Source: Tritrichomonas foetus (lineage: Eukaryota; Parabasalia; Tritrichomonadida; Tritrichomonadidae). From it: a DNA stretch of 64,000 nt. This document shows positions 1-14,000 of this stretch, one piece after another. Below the pieces are notes generated by a model, which worked only from the letters and a program-made list of their open reading frames with translations, did no database searches and was not told where the DNA came from. The position numbers were made by a program, and so were the translations under genes. How positions within the stretch are numbered: the first letter of the stretch is position 1; each line of letters starts with the position of its first letter. The stretch spans positions 1-64,000 of the forward strand of contig MLAK01000860.1 in NCBI GenBank assembly GCA_001839685.1. Reading direction: 5' to 3'.

Positions 1-74
1 TAGTTATTTCATTAGTTATTTATGTTTAATTTTGGTTTTGATGAAATTTCATGTTTAAATTTGTTTTTTTATGT

Positions 75-108
75 TTTCATTTATGATTTCGTTTCATTTA
101 TGATTTCG
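75..108. repeat. Two perfect tandem copies of a 17-bp unit
   Basis: The unit TTTCATTTATGATTTCG is repeated exactly at 75-91 and 92-108. It is a short AT-rich tandem duplication with no evident function. Confidence 0.8.
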
Positions 109-133
109 TTGGTTTTCTCATTCATGAAATTTT

Positions 134-174
134 CAGTTGGGATAAATTGAGCGAAGCGCAATTTATCACAACTG
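134..174. repeat. Inverted repeat / hairpin
   Basis: Left arm 134-149 and right arm 159-174 pair over 15 of 16 positions, with one G/A mismatch. They enclose a 9-base loop, AGCGAAGCG. The loop is GC-rich compared with its surroundings. It could be a structured RNA or a remnant of a foldback element. No function is assigned. Confidence 0.6.
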
Positions 175-378
175 TATACTCTACTCAATACCACATTCAA
201 AAAATCAATTGATATTTTTTCAATAAATTTATTGCATTGAATATTAACACTATGAATTTAGAATTGAAAAGATTATTCAAAAAATTGTGAACCGTAAAAG
301 TACGATCTCTGAAAAATTTGAAATATCGTAGGGTAGATTTTTTGACCGGAATGAAGTCAATTTAATCTCATTTCATTT

Positions 379-383
379 TCATA
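379..383 (+). promoter_or_regulatory. Initiator-like TCATA
   Basis: TCATA matches the trichomonad initiator core TCA(+1)Y(T/A). The putative +1 A at 381 is 23 bases before the ATG at 404, within the short 5' UTR range known for Trichomonas. The match is short, so chance is possible. Confidence 0.35.
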
Positions 384-403
384 TATTCGCGTGCATCCTA
401 ACA

Positions 404-1885
404 ATGTCAGATAAGAAATATTTTGATCTCATCACATTAATAATCAACACAGATAACGACTCAATCGATTGGGCGCGAGCAATGGTTATGATTGATTTCC
501 TCCAAAAACGTCGAAATCACGACAGCGCAATTTTCAAAGCAATTGGATCATATATGAAAAATGGAAATCGGCAATTAAAATTGAATTCTTTAATATTCAT
601 TGATACTTTATTTATTAATGGATCACCTAGTTTATTAACAGCCATTCAAAAGTCAGCTTCGGTTCTTGGAATCTCTGAGAAAAACAGTCCAGATGATCCT
701 TTGCTTCACTCAAGGATGTGCAGAATGTCTAAAAAATGGATTGAAGTATGCAAGAAAAATAGATGTCTAAAAAATAGTTTTAAAGAATGGGGCAAAAAGA
801 TTCAATCATTTCATTTCGAATATGTGATTGACAGAAAAACAGCCAAAAAAATTTCAAAGGATTTGATTCTTACTTATCAATTTCTGAATATGTTTAGTCA
901 AACAATGATTGCTGCAAAATTCCAAAATTGCGGATCAAATGATCCAATGATTTTGGAAATGCTTCCATCAGTTCTTGAAGCTAAAGCAAGATTAACTGAA
1001 CTCAAGAAAACAATCAATGACAAACATTGTATTTCAAACATTAAATTCCTTGAAAATTACTGTGACATTTGTTATCAATCTTACATTAACTATCAAAAGA
1101 ATCAAAACTTTAATGAAGAGCTTTTGATTGAAATGGCTGAACAAGGATTATCTAGAAAGAAATCATCAACTCCTAATAATTCAAGTAGTGCTTCAAACAA
1201 TGGAATGGTTTATTATCCAACTCCTTATTCAAATGATCATTTTGATAATCCTGATCAACATATTTCAGATCCAATGCAGTTTCCTTCTGTTATGGCTCTT
1301 CCTATATCATTTTCAAATCCACGTTACGAACTTCCAGATTTACCAGGAGCTTCACCATTGGGCCACCAATCCATGTCAAGTCCTAATTTCCAAAACGAAC
1401 TAATGAATGCCATTTCATCTCCAAGTTCATCCAGTCATTCAAACGATGAATTAATGCCATACACTCAAAATGAGTCTCAAATGGCATTTCAAGCACCTTT
1501 ACCAGTATCTTCATATACAACCCCAATTGATAAACATCAAAATAGTTCACAAGGATCTTCTAGTGAGTCATTTAATGAAAACATGCCACAAATTCCAGTT
1601 GATTTCGGATATCCAACAGTTCCACAAACATTTCAATATCCAGAAATTCCAAATTTTGGATATCCAACCTTACCAAATGATTTACCTGGAAACATGAATC
1701 TAAATCACAGTATTAGTGAAGATTCTTCATCCTATGAATATGAAGAACCAGGCTCACATTATCCAAAACTTGCTCCTCAAATTTATCCTCCAAGTGCATA
1801 CTCACGTAATGTAACTGTTGTAACAGCAACTAATGATTATGTTCCTCCATTTCAACCACCTCCTGTACAAGGAGTATTTGCTTAA
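404..1885 (+). CDS. VHS/ENTH-superfamily domain protein with Pro/Ser/Asn-rich tail
   Basis: A 493-residue protein. Residues about 1-150 are predicted helical and resemble a VHS or ENTH domain. The core is a run of short amphipathic helices including the segment KNGNRQLKLNSLIFIDTLF, which fits the helix pair following the conserved VHS 'Lkkrl...LaLtLLd' pattern. From about residue 255 the chain is low complexity, rich in Ser, Asn, Pro, Tyr and Gln, as in endocytic and TGN adaptors that carry clathrin or accessory-protein peptides in a disordered tail. Such proteins (GGA, STAM, epsin/AP180 type) bind ubiquitinated cargo or phosphoinositides at endosomes or the plasma membrane. No NPF or clear ubiquitin-interacting motif was seen. 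The superfamily is fairly likely; the exact class (VHS or ANTH) is not settled. Confidence 0.6.
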   Translation: MSDKKYFDLITLIINTDNDSIDWARAMVMIDFLQKRRNHDSAIFKAIGSYMKNGNRQLKLNSLIFIDTLFINGSPSLLTAIQKSASVLGISEKNSPDDPLLHSRMCRMSKKWIEVCKKNRCLKNSFKEWGKKIQSFHFEYVIDRKTAKKISKDLILTYQFLNMFSQTMIAAKFQNCGSNDPMILEMLPSVLEAKARLTELKKTINDKHCISNIKFLENYCDICYQSYINYQKNQNFNEELLIEMAEQGLSRKKSSTPNNSSSASNNGMVYYPTPYSNDHFDNPDQHISDPMQFPSVMALPISFSNPRYELPDLPGASPLGHQSMSSPNFQNELMNAISSPSSSSHSNDELMPYTQNESQMAFQAPLPVSSYTTPIDKHQNSSQGSSSESFNENMPQIPVDFGYPTVPQTFQYPEIPNFGYPTLPNDLPGNMNLNHSISEDSSSYEYEEPGSHYPKLAPQIYPPSAYSRNVTVVTATNDYVPPFQPPPVQGVFA

Positions 1886-1990
1886 TATATCGACTAAAAT
1901 CGGATTAATAATACCAAAAAAATGAGAAATAAATAAATTAATATGTTAATATAAACATTTATTAATAACAATTTGGTTTTGAGTTTCATC

Positions 1991-2015
1991 TTTTTTTTTT
2001 TTTTTTTTTTTTTTT
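1991..2015. repeat. Poly-T tract (25 bases)
   Basis: An uninterrupted run of 25 T lies between the convergent 3' ends of the adaptor gene and the giant coiled-coil gene. On the minus strand it is poly-A just past that gene's stop codon. Confidence 0.9.
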
Positions 2016-2064
2016 AGCTTTTCCGGATTCATTTTGTTTTCATCACTTACTAATTAAAAGGAAT

Positions 2065-5000
2065 TCATTGCCTGTTTGTTAATATTTCATAATGTAATTC
2101 TTCAACTTTTTGAACTAATTGGTCAATTCTGGAATTGAGTTTATCATTTGCATGAGACAAATTCATCAGAGTATGCGCAAACTGGGTTCCAGCTTGAGTG
2201 AGTATTTTCTTTCCATATTCGGAAACGAAAACTCTAATAATTTCGGTGAATGAAGATTCTTTGCTGACACTTGATTCAATCGTTGGGCAAAATTCGAATA
2301 AGAATTTAATTGTAGATGCAGAACCTTCTTGCTCTTTCGAAATCTTTCTCATTAACTTTTTACATGTTTCTCTCATTTTTTCAATTTCATGTTTATCTTT
2401 ATTTCTTTCTTCTTTATATTTTAGTTTTATCTCTTCAAGACGTTTAATTCGACTTTCTAAGTCTTCTTCTCTCTTCTTGAAATGCTTTTGTTGTGCAGTT
2501 GTTGTAGCAAAGTTTCTTTTTATTGTTGCACAGCATTTGTTGAATTCTTGCTGAACTTTTTTGATACTTTCTTCAGAATCAATCGAAACATCAAATGTAG
2601 AGTTTATTTTGGCAGTTTCTGTAAGGGCTTTCATCATCATTGCAATCACTTTAGATACTTTAGACATAACTTCGGAATTATTTGATTGATTTCCATCTCG
2701 GGGCTTTCTAAGGTTAATAGAATCTAATTCTAAACTAATTTGTTTCAATCGTCTTATCGAATCAGAAATTGAATTTGAACTTTTGCTATTGCTAGAACCA
2801 AAAACATCAGTTGTCTTCACTATTTTCATTTGTTGTAGAATATAATCAAGGCTATTAAGATTCTTAACTCTATCTTCTTCATTTCCATCATGATTTTCAA
2901 TATCATTTTTCTGTAATTGAATGTGATTATCTAAATGTCGAATAACAGCAGATATTTTTTCATGAGCTGGAGAATTCATATCAAAATCAGGCACAACCTT
3001 CATCGAGATTTCGTTCAAAAGATTGTTAAAATCATTCAAATTATTGATATTGATGAGTTGATCTTGATTATTTTGTAAGCTATTTTTATCAATTGAATTC
3101 AGAATATTTTCTACTTCATTGATAATTGCTTCATTATTTCCATTTGTTTTGAGCAAAGTAAGTAAAGCTGATTTAACACTTTCTATTTTATCTATAGTTG
3201 GATTTTGTTGAAGTTCTTTTATTTCTTTTGCTTTTTGTAAGAGTTCCTTCTTCATTTGCTTGTTTTCAGATAATAAATCATCAAATTTAATTGGCTTTCC
3301 TTTTTGATCATTTTTGATGTGATTATTATCTATTCCCTCTTCCTCCTCTTCATAGTCACAGACTTCATCAATATGGTGATTATCATTTTTGGCTTTAGAG
3401 ATTTTCTTCTTTCTCTGATTCTCAAATGTTCCATTGGTGAATTTTGTATAATTATAGCCAGATGAATCAAATGAAAGTTTGTCATGGTTTAATTCTCTTT
3501 CTTTTAATAAGGATTGAATTTTCCTTTCAAGTTCAATGATTCGAATATCTTTATCTGATAAATTCTCGTATTTTGTGGATTCGTTAGTTGAAGTATCACT
3601 TCTAATTTTCTCATTGAAATTAGTATCAACTTGATAATCGTACTCTGTTTCATTATTACTTGGGGATTGTGATTTTTTCAGAAGAATATACCTATTTCTT
3701 ATCACTTCCGGCATATTAAGAGTTTCGGGTGTAGAATCCAAATTGAATAATTTGGCAACTTCACTTTTTTCTTGGCTAAGGAAGGCAATCTTGGATTTAA
3801 GTTGACTATTTTCTTCTTCACCTATTTTTAATGCTTGATTTAATTCTTCATTCTTTTGTTTGGTGGCTTCAACATCTAACTCAAGCAAAACCAATTTCTC
3901 CTTTATGGAAAGAAGAGTATTCTCTTTGTAGTTGTTAGATGATTGATCTAATATTTTAGATGTAGAAAAGTTTTGAAGTTCTTTTGCACTATTAATAAGA
4001 GTTAATAAGTTCGGCAAAGAAGTATTTTCGAGAAGAGTATTTGGAATTTCAATATCGTTGTCCCCTTGAAGTAATTTACGTGCAATTTCATTGATTTGCT
4101 TATATTCATTCATTTCTTTCTGGAGAATTTGAAGTTCTTTTACTTTAGTGAAAACATTTTCATTAGGTTTAACTTGAAGAATAGATTCCAATTCGTGATA
4201 CTTTTGTCGTAATTCTTGATTTTCTTTTTTCATTGATTCAATTGATTTCAGAAAACCGTTGAAATTAGCTTCTTCATTATATGAAGTATTGGGGTTGGAG
4301 TCAGAGATTGAACTAAGAAGAATGTTGTGTTCATCAGATAATGATCTAATTTTCTTCTGAGCTTGTTGAAGCTCTTGTTTTGTAGATTCATGGCTTTGTT
4401 TCAACATAATAAAGTTAGAAATAATACTTTTATACTTATCAGTATCAGAATCAATACTAGACTCATCTTCTTTAATACCCATTATATCATTTATAGCTTT
4501 AATAGCATTTTTTTGAGATTCAGCTTGATCATTTAATTGTTCATTGAGCTTTTGATTTTCATGAATCATTTCGTTCATTTGATGTTCATTTTCTTCATTT
4601 TTATCGTTAATATGTGTCTTAAGCGTATCATAACCTTCTTTATATCGTCTTAAGCATTTAACAAGAGTTGTCTCTTTTATATCATTTTCACCATCCCCAT
4701 CCCCATCATCATCGTCATCATCATCATTGGCTAATGGAATATAATTGAGACCAATTAATGATGCAATGTTGTGTTGTTCCTTTTTTGTAGCAACAATTAC
4801 TTTTCCTTGTGCAGAAATAAGCTTTTTGGTGTCAATGAGTTCTTGATTCAATTTGTCTATTTTCATATTTAAGTTTGCGTTATCATTCATCATATCAAAG
4901 TTAATTTGCTTAATCTTATTGTATTCATTTTGAAGAGTATTAACTCGATCTGTAAGTGGTGACATCTCACTTCCATTATCAAGCATTTCATTTATAATTG

Positions 5001-8000
5001 AGGAGAGTTTCTGATGTTCCATTGTAATTTTTTCATTCTCAAAAAGTGCAGAGTTCAATAACTTTCTCATTTCTTCAACAGCCATTTCCTTTGAAGAGCT
5101 GTCATTGGTCATAAGTTTAGCTTTGTCATACAATTTTTTGACACGAAGAGCAATTGGCAACTGGCAAATAACTTCAAGTGGGATTGATTCATTACAATCA
5201 CAAATTTCACGAACCAAGAAATGTTCTTTTAGTAGGGTTTCCCAATCAGCTCCTGTCTCATTTTCTGGAAGAGGATATTGTGCATTATTCATGTCAAAGT
5301 TTGTTAAATCATTATGAAAAACATCAAGAATTGAACTTACACTAAAATCGAGGTGCGTTATTGTAATTCTCTTCATTTTTTCTTTGAGTTTCTTATTCTT
5401 TTGTTTAATTTTTCGAATATATGAGGGAATGCTATTTCTTTCTTGCTCAGGCAGTTGGGAGAAAATAGATTCTAGTTTTTCCTTGAGTTGTGTAATTTGG
5501 TTTAGCTGTTCCATATTATTCACTTTCAATTGGGAATTTTGAACTGTAATATTTGCTCTTTCAGTATTTAATTCTTTGTCTTTTTCAATGAGCTCTTTAT
5601 TTCTACTTTCAATTTGCTTTTCTTTTTGTTGAATTTCTTTCTTTTCATTTTCGATCTTCATTTCTTTCTGCTCTATTTCTTTCACTTTCCTCTGTGTTTC
5701 TTTTAGTTTTTTAGCAATTTCTTTGGTTTGATTTTCTACATCTTCAGCTTTTTGTTGAATGTCTTTGGCCTTTAGTTCAAGTTCTTTCCTTTCATTTCCT
5801 ATTTCAATGTCTTTCTGTTTGGCTTCTTGTTTGATCAGTTGAATTTCTTTTTCTTTTTGGTTAATAAGAAGGGATTTATTGCCAATTTCTTCATTTTGAA
5901 TCTGAATTTGTTTTTCTTTTTCATTCATTAAATTCAAAAGGCTCTTTGCTTCTTTTTGCGCTGATTTACATTCCTCTTCTTTCTGGTGTAATTTTTCATT
6001 TACAGATTCTAATGATTGATTAAGTGAATAAATCTTGGCTTCAAATTCAGATGCATTATCATTATTTTCTTTCATGGCTTTGATCTTTGTAAACAAATGA
6101 TTCATTCTTGTAGAATTATGATCTTCATCTAGCGATTCCAAAACATTATGATCATCATCGAATAGATTATTCATTTTTTCTTGCATTTGCTTAAATTCTT
6201 CGATCATTTTATCTTTTTCCATCATATCCTTAGATAATAATTCATTTTGTTTTTGACTATTGATTAAAGTATCTTGGATAATTTGAATTGCATGAATCAT
6301 TTCTTCTGGCTTGCTTATAGAAGGTAGTTGATGATCTGAGTTTAGATTAGATAATGAATGTGCAATTTCTTTATCTTTCTCATCTTTCAGTCTAATTTCT
6401 TCAGACAATAACTGATTTTCATAAACCAATTTATCAAAATGTGGTTTAGGAACCATCTGACCAATACGAAAATTCAATTTTGATATCTGTTGTGCTAATT
6501 CTGCTACTTCATTAATTTTAGCTTTCAGACCTCCTAATTTACTTGTGAGAACAATGTTTTCCGAATCGGTATCTTCAATATCAGCAATTATGATCTTTTC
6601 AAGCTTTGTGGCTATTTTAATGCGTTGTTGTTGTTGCTTCTGTTTCAAATTTTGGTTATCTTGTGATACTGCTGTTTGATCATCATCATGAATTTCTCCA
6701 TCAAAGTTTAAAAGAGAATGTTGTTTCAAATTATTGTTGTGATTTGGAATAGAGGATTTATTTTGTCTCTTCACAAGGATTTTATCCTGCTCAAGCGATT
6801 TGCTTCTATTTGGAATATAAGATCCTAATGTTTCCAGGTTAATTTCACAATATTTCCCTGTTAATTTAAATATTTCTTCTTGTAATTGATCAATAACAAT
6901 ATCTTTTTCAAGGCTTTGACTGAGAACATCATTAAGCTGATTCCTTAGCTTTACAATAGCAGAGCTGACAATATCATGTGGCCTTTCACTAAATCTGACT
7001 TTCCGTTTCTTATTTGGGGATAAATTGGATTCCCCTTCAAGTAGATCAGCGTCACTCATTGCCTTGTTCATAACTATGCTTTGTAAGTCAATTCGAGAAC
7101 TAATTTTGTCAAGTTGGTTGAAAAGTGGTGAACTTGAGGTTCTTTCAAGTTGGGAAGAAGTTCCATATAAAGATTCCATAATTGAGCTTCTTTCTTTCCC
7201 TAATTTTTTAATAGTATTATTGGCCTTGTTAAGCTGGGTGCACAGACATTCGATTTTTTGTCCTTGATCATTCACTAAATGAATTTTATTCAGAATTTCA
7301 TTTAATAAAGGCGAGTTTGATGATTCGAAGTCAAGAGGAATTGCAGATTTACCATCTGTTGAATGAATAATATTAGCAATTGAATCATGTTCTGCATGAA
7401 ATGTTTCATTTTCTTTCTTCAAATCTTCGATTTGTTTATTTAATTCAGATATTTGCGATTCAATTTCCATAGAGCGTTTATTATTTTCTTGTGTATTTTT
7501 TGTAATAGCAGAGATAATTTGCGATGCCAAAGCAGCTCCTTCTGTATTAGGTCCTAACACTTTTTGAGCTTCATTTTGTTCAAATGTGAGTTTTTCATTT
7601 TCAATCATAATATTCTGAAGTTCCTTCTGTAATTCTAAAACTTTATTCTTAAGTGGTATTGACTCATGTGACGCTAAACCTAATATTTCGAATATTTCAT
7701 TTCTTTCCATAATTAATTTTTGGTTTTCATTCGATTTTTCAATGTATTTGGAATTTAATTCGTTTAGTTCAGTTTTTTGTAATTTATAGTAATGTGTTTT
7801 TTCTTTCAAGTCGTTTTTAATTTTGTTGATCCTATCAAGCATTATTTTACTTGGTTGAATAGGAAGAGCCAATTCTTTTGTATCAATTTCATCATTTAAA
7901 AGACTATTAATGAAATCATTTTCAATTTCAATTTGTTGCTTCAATTCATGTAATTGATCCGAAAGTTTATTTTTATCGTTGGAATCAAAAAGCTCAGGGT

Positions 8001-11000
8001 AAATTGCAGAAATGATTTCTTTTCTTTCTTTTTGCAACATTTTTACAATCTGACTAGATTTAGAAAGTTGTTCTTTCAATTCTACAATTTCATCACATCT
8101 TTCTTTGATATTTTGTTTCATTGACTGAATAAATGTAAACATGGGAGATTCAGCTGAACCATCAGCTTCCTCTTGTGAAGAATCAATAACTGGGATATTT
8201 TCATTCAATTGCTGATCATTATTTAGAGATAAATTAAATACTTTGCCTAATTCATCTTTAATTTTCTTATTCTTTTCTTGTAACTGTAAAACAATATGAT
8301 CCAATTCGTTAATTTTATCTTTATATTCAGTATTTTCTTGAATTAATTTATTAAGTGAATTTTTGATTTTCTCTTTAACCGTTAGTGGTTTTTCTTTAAT
8401 GCTCGAGTCATCCCCATGCTGTGCATTTATTTCATTTTCATCATCAATTGCAACATCTCTCTCTTCAAATGACATGAAATCTCGTTGAAGTTCTTTCAGC
8501 TGATTATTTAATTCATTGATTTCTTTTTGATTGTTTTCACATTCATTTTGCAACTCGTGAATTTTGATATTGGATTTATTCAGCTCTACATCTTTTAGGC
8601 TTATAGTTTTATTAAGTTCCTCTATTTCCTTTTTATGTACATCATTTTGTTGTTGTAGTTCCGAATTTTCTTGTTGGAAAACTTCTGTTGAATCAAGAAG
8701 GTACTTAACTTTAGCGGTTAATTCATTGCTACTATCTATTTCAACAGTCTCTTTCACAGGTAGAGAATTGTTCAAATGTGATGAGAGTATATTTGATAGA
8801 TCAGAAATAATTGAAGCTTGTGAAGAAAATGTTTCAATAATTCGGTCTCTAATAGAATACCGTGGCATTTCATCATCAGAACCTTCAACAGTGTCATTAA
8901 ATGAGGCTGAATATTCTTGGATCGAGTCATTTAATCTTGATACAAAAGAATGAAATTCATCTTCATGCATTTTAAGCTTCTTCTCATTTTCAGAAATCGT
9001 ATCCAAAATTTTGCCGAAATCTACTTCTCTATCATTTGTGATATCGGAATCTTCACGAAGGTGTAATGAATCATAGATTACATTCAATTGATTATTCTTT
9101 TCAGCAAGCTTTTCTTCTTTTTCTTTTAATGATATGATTACATTTTTCATATCATTTAATTGCTCTGGATCGAATTCACTATTCTTTGGTGATTTCCCAA
9201 TATCATAAGTAAACGATATTCCTAATTCACTATTAATTACATCAATATGCTTCCTCATATTTTTATTTTCATCAATGGATTTGATGATTTTGTTAACTAA
9301 ATCAGAATTGTTAAAGATATCTGAAAATTCTTCACTATTATCACTGAGGTCTAATGATTCCTTAATTTGATTCAATACCGAATTTGCTTTTTCATTTTGA
9401 GCTTTAACCTTTTCGATTGCTATTAAGACTTCATCTATGTCTTTGGCATTCTCATATTCTATTTCAATTCCCAATGTAGCCTTAATCTTTTTTAATATTT
9501 CATCATTTTGTATTTTCTCATTTTCCAATGAATTGATTTTATTCTGTAGGAAGCATATCTTGTCTGTGATACTAGCTGTTGATCTTGCTGCTTTCTTGTT
9601 TGTAGCTTGATATTCGATATTATTATCTGAAATATTAGCTAGAATTTCTTTTGAATCAACATCACTCTCATCAGTTTGAGAATCAAATATTTGATTGATT
9701 TGATTTTCTAAAAGAGATTTCTCTTCTTGCATTTTGCAAATTAACTCTACTAAATCGAGTTTCTCATTTTCAGAGGTAATTCCTAAAGCTGATTTAATTT
9801 GTTCTGTTTGTTTATTATAAAGTTCGTTTTCACATATTAAATCTTGAATTACATCACCAATATCTTTTGGTTTTTCATTGTTTTCAGTGAAATGATTTTT
9901 CTTTGTATTCGAATTGGTGAATAATAAGTTGGTCATATTTTGTTTTTCTTCAATAATAGAATGATACTCTTTTTCTTTATCTTTCAAACTAGAAATTTGC
10001 TTAACAATGAGATCCCTTAAATCTTCATTATCTTTTGATTCAGTTTGAACAGAAAGAATCTCTTTCAACTCATTATGTTCATTTTGATACTTTTCATTTT
10101 CATTCAGAATACCTTGAGCTTTGCTTTTGAGTTTTTGAACAGATTCCAATAAAGCTTCTTTTTGATCGAGTGAATTACTATTAATTTCAAAAGGAATACT
10201 AGAATCTGGAACAAACACACTCATAAGTTCTTCAATATTAGATTGTAATGCTTTTTGATGTGTTTGGAGACCTTGGATATATTTGCTGATGTGTTCACCA
10301 ATTTTTTCATATTCTTTATTTTCAAAATTCGTTTTTACATCTTCAAATAAATCTGTCGTCTGCAATAAATTGTGTAAAATATTTTCAAATTGAGTTCTTT
10401 CAATATTAATTTCTTTCATAATATTCTGAACTTTTTCCTGAATAGAATTTTCTCTTTTAGTTGATGAAGGTGTAAATTCGTCATTATTACCAAATGAACT
10501 AGTTTCAATCATATTATTTAATTCATTTTCAGAGTTCTTGATGTTTTCAATTTTATTAATTATTTCATGTCCTATAACTTTCGAATCATTATCTTTATAA
10601 ATATTGAGAATATCACATATTTGATGCATCAAGATTCTTAGATTTTCATTTTCTGATTTCACAAGGAGTGCTGCTTCAATTGGATTTAATTTCGGAGAAT
10701 CTTTCGTTGGTTTACCTTCATTTCTATCAAAAGATATGGATTGAGTAGGATTTAGCCGACCATTATCTTCATCACCTATTTCAATTCCTAAAGCTTTCTT
10801 CATTTCACACAGATCTTTCATCATGTTCTCTTTTTCGTTGTTTGCTTCTTGAAGTTTATGATCTAATTCATTCAATTCGTGTTGTATAAAATCTTCAATA
10901 TTTTCAAATGTTTTGGATTGATCATCATCTATTTTATTTTTTCCACTTAATTTCAAAATTGATTGTTGTAAATTCTGCATTTTCTCCTTAACAGTATTAT

Positions 11001-14000
11001 TTTCTGTCAATAATTCTTGTATTCGGCTATTAATATGAGATGGATCATCTTTACATGTTGTTGGTAAATTAAGCATATCGCAGATTTGATGCATGGCCGT
11101 TTTCATGTTTTCATGTTCTGATTTGGCTTGAATTACTGATTCAATGGAGCTTAGTTTTGACTGTTCTCTCTGTGACTGCTTATCGTCAGATGGTTGAGAA
11201 CTTGATGACATTTCATTCTCAATTTCAATTCCCAATGCTTTTTTCATTGCACATAGCTCGTTCTTATAACTTTCTTTTTCATTTTGTTCTTGTAGTAATT
11301 TATTATGAATATCTTGAATCTTGTTCTTATAATTTTCTTTTTCATTTTGTTCTTGTAGTAATTTATTATGAATATCTTGAATCTCGTTCTTACAACTTTC
11401 TTTTTCATTTTGTTCTTGTAGTAATTTATTATGAATATCTTGAATCTCGTTCTTACAACTTTCTTTTTCATTTTGTTCTTGTAGTAATTTATTATGAATA
11501 TCTTGAATCTCGTTCTTATAATTTTCTTTTTCACTTTGCTCTTGTAGTAATTTATTATGAATATCGTTAATCTCGTTTTGAATAAAATCTTCAATATTTT
11601 CAAATGCTTTAGATTGATCACCATGTTTGTTTGCATTACCACTAAGCTTTAATATTGACTGTTGTAGAGTAGAAAGCAGTTGTTTTAATGAACTATTCTC
11701 TGCTAGAATATCTTGGATGCGATTATTAATGGCAGATGGATTGCTCGCTGATGATTTTGGAATTTTGAGAATTTCACAAATATTATCATTCTGAGCTTTC
11801 ATTTCTTTATTTTCATGACTCAAACTTTTCACTGTGAGCGAAATATTATTATTGGGCTGAGATTTATTTTCTGTTTTTTTATCATCATTAGCTTTGGGTA
11901 TTCCCAAATCATCTTTCATCTGATTCATTTGCTGAGTTAATTCAATATTTTCCCTCTTAATTTTTTCGATTGTTTTTATCATCGAATCATGTTTAATTTC
12001 TTGTGAAGGAGTTAAACCAAGAATAGAACAAATGCTGAAAAAGCAATTCTTCATATTTTCAATTTCTTTCATTTTACTTTCAATAATCGACAATGGATTT
12101 TTTTCGGCCAATTTTGTGGGGTCTGATGATTTCATATTTTTATCTAGCGGTTGCTGGTCTTGGATACTGATCCCAACAGCATGTTTGATTTCGGTTAATT
12201 CATTATTTAATTTTTCTTTATCTTGTTTAATCAAATTTAATTTCTGAATTAAATTTTGACTAGCATTTGAAATAACGTCATCGTTATTATGATTATCTGA
12301 AATGTCGGCAAAATCATTTTCTTGATTTTCAGTTCCAGTTATTGAATTAATTATCTTTTGAAATTCTTTTGTTTGATTTATAAACTTGGTTGTCATTGTT
12401 GCTTGTGATGATTGAAGTTCTTGGAAATACTGTTGTAAGTGTTCACCGATTAGTTCAAAATTCTTATTTTCGAGGTTACTTTTTTCGCTGTCAAATAAGT
12501 TAGTTGTTTTTAATAAAGTAGACAAAATATTACTTAGTTTAGTGTTAGATTCATTCATATCATTGCAGCAAGAAATAATTGTTTCGACATCATTTGGATG
12601 TTGATCTTTTGGATTTTCAAATATTGTTCCCAAATTTTGGAAAATATCATCATGTTCTTTTACTATTTGATTAATTTCACAAATCAAAGAATTGCAAAAA
12701 TCACGTGGTTCAGAATTCAAGTCATCATTTGATTGAGTTTCATCGGTTTTATGATTGCTAACGCATTTTCGAAGTTCGTGGAGAGCTTGCTTCATAATTG
12801 TATTATCATTTTTGAATTTCATGACTTCTTCTATCAAGCTCATTCTATTTGATTTTGGTGATGAATTATTAGTTTTTGATTCGTTGTTCTGGTCAACGTC
12901 AGGGTTGATTCCAATTTCACTTTTTAATTTATCCATTTGTTGCTGTAAATCCTCTTTCTCTTTCTGTAAAACTTCAATTTGTTCCAAAATATTTTGCATA
13001 GGCTTACCTTCAGTTTTCTCGTTAGAAGTATCAATAATTCCAAACATTTTATTCAATTTAATAAAATCATTTTCTCTTTCTTCATTCGTTTTATTAAGTT
13101 GATTAATTTTATTAGTTAAGTCACTGTTAATGATTTGTTGAAGAGATGAATTATCAACAGCAGAAAAGTCAATAGTTTGAAGATTCATTTGAGATCTCAA
13201 ATCGTTTAAGCAATTTAATAAAACCGAATTTTGAGATTTTAGTTTGTTACCATTATTTCCACAATCTTCAAGATTTTTCATATAAATTTGATTGTCGTTC
13301 TTCAGCTTTTCATTTTCTTTTTGAAGTGAATCTGTTGTTGTATTTAATTGTGATTTCAGGTCCATATTTGATTTTTTAAGTGTTTGAATTTCCTTCTTTA
13401 ATGTTTCAATGATGGACTTGTTTTTGTTATTTTCATTTACTGAATCGTTTAATTTCTTTTGTAACAATTCAACTTGTTCTTTTGATGCTTTTAAATTTGT
13501 TGTTAATTTTTGATAGATTAATTCTAATTTCTTACATTTTTCATTTGCTTTGTTAATTTCGACTTTTGTTGTTTCCAATTCATTTTGTAATTTCTTCACT
13601 TGGCCGACACTTTCGTCATGCATATCAATTCCAGATTTTCCTGTCAATTTCATAATTTTAGAATTCATAAAGTTTAGTTTCGATGTCATATCTTCAATTT
13701 TTATTTTCTTATCATTATGCAAAGCATAAAGTTTCTTATATTTTGCAGTAAGTTCCTCATTTTCCTTTGTTAGTTTTTCAATTTTCTTATCCAAACTTAT
13801 TTGAGAAGTTGATGCTAAAGCTGCTTTAGCTTTCGCGTCACTAAGTTCAGTTTGAAGTTTGTTCATCCTTTCATAAAATTCTGCTTCAACTTCTTGTCTA
13901 ATAGCACGAGTTAATGCATAAGGATCTATTTCTTCGTCATTTTTTGTGTTTATACTTGATTTTGGTTTGTGATACCTAATACTATCACTTGTTGAAATAT

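Larger units (their letters stand above)
1..403. other. Upstream non-coding region
   Basis: No reading frame is supported here. The stretch is AT-rich. It holds two head-to-tail copies of a 17-bp unit (75-91 and 92-108) and a hairpin at 134-174. An initiator-like TCATA lies just before the first gene. Confidence 0.6.

Noticed and set aside
11157..11570. 137-codon plus-strand frame (and 132-codon minus-strand frame at 11244-11642) over the 63-bp repeats
   Set aside because: Both exist only because the in-phase tandem repeat has no stops in those frames. They lie inside the giant gene and consist of one peptide repeated.
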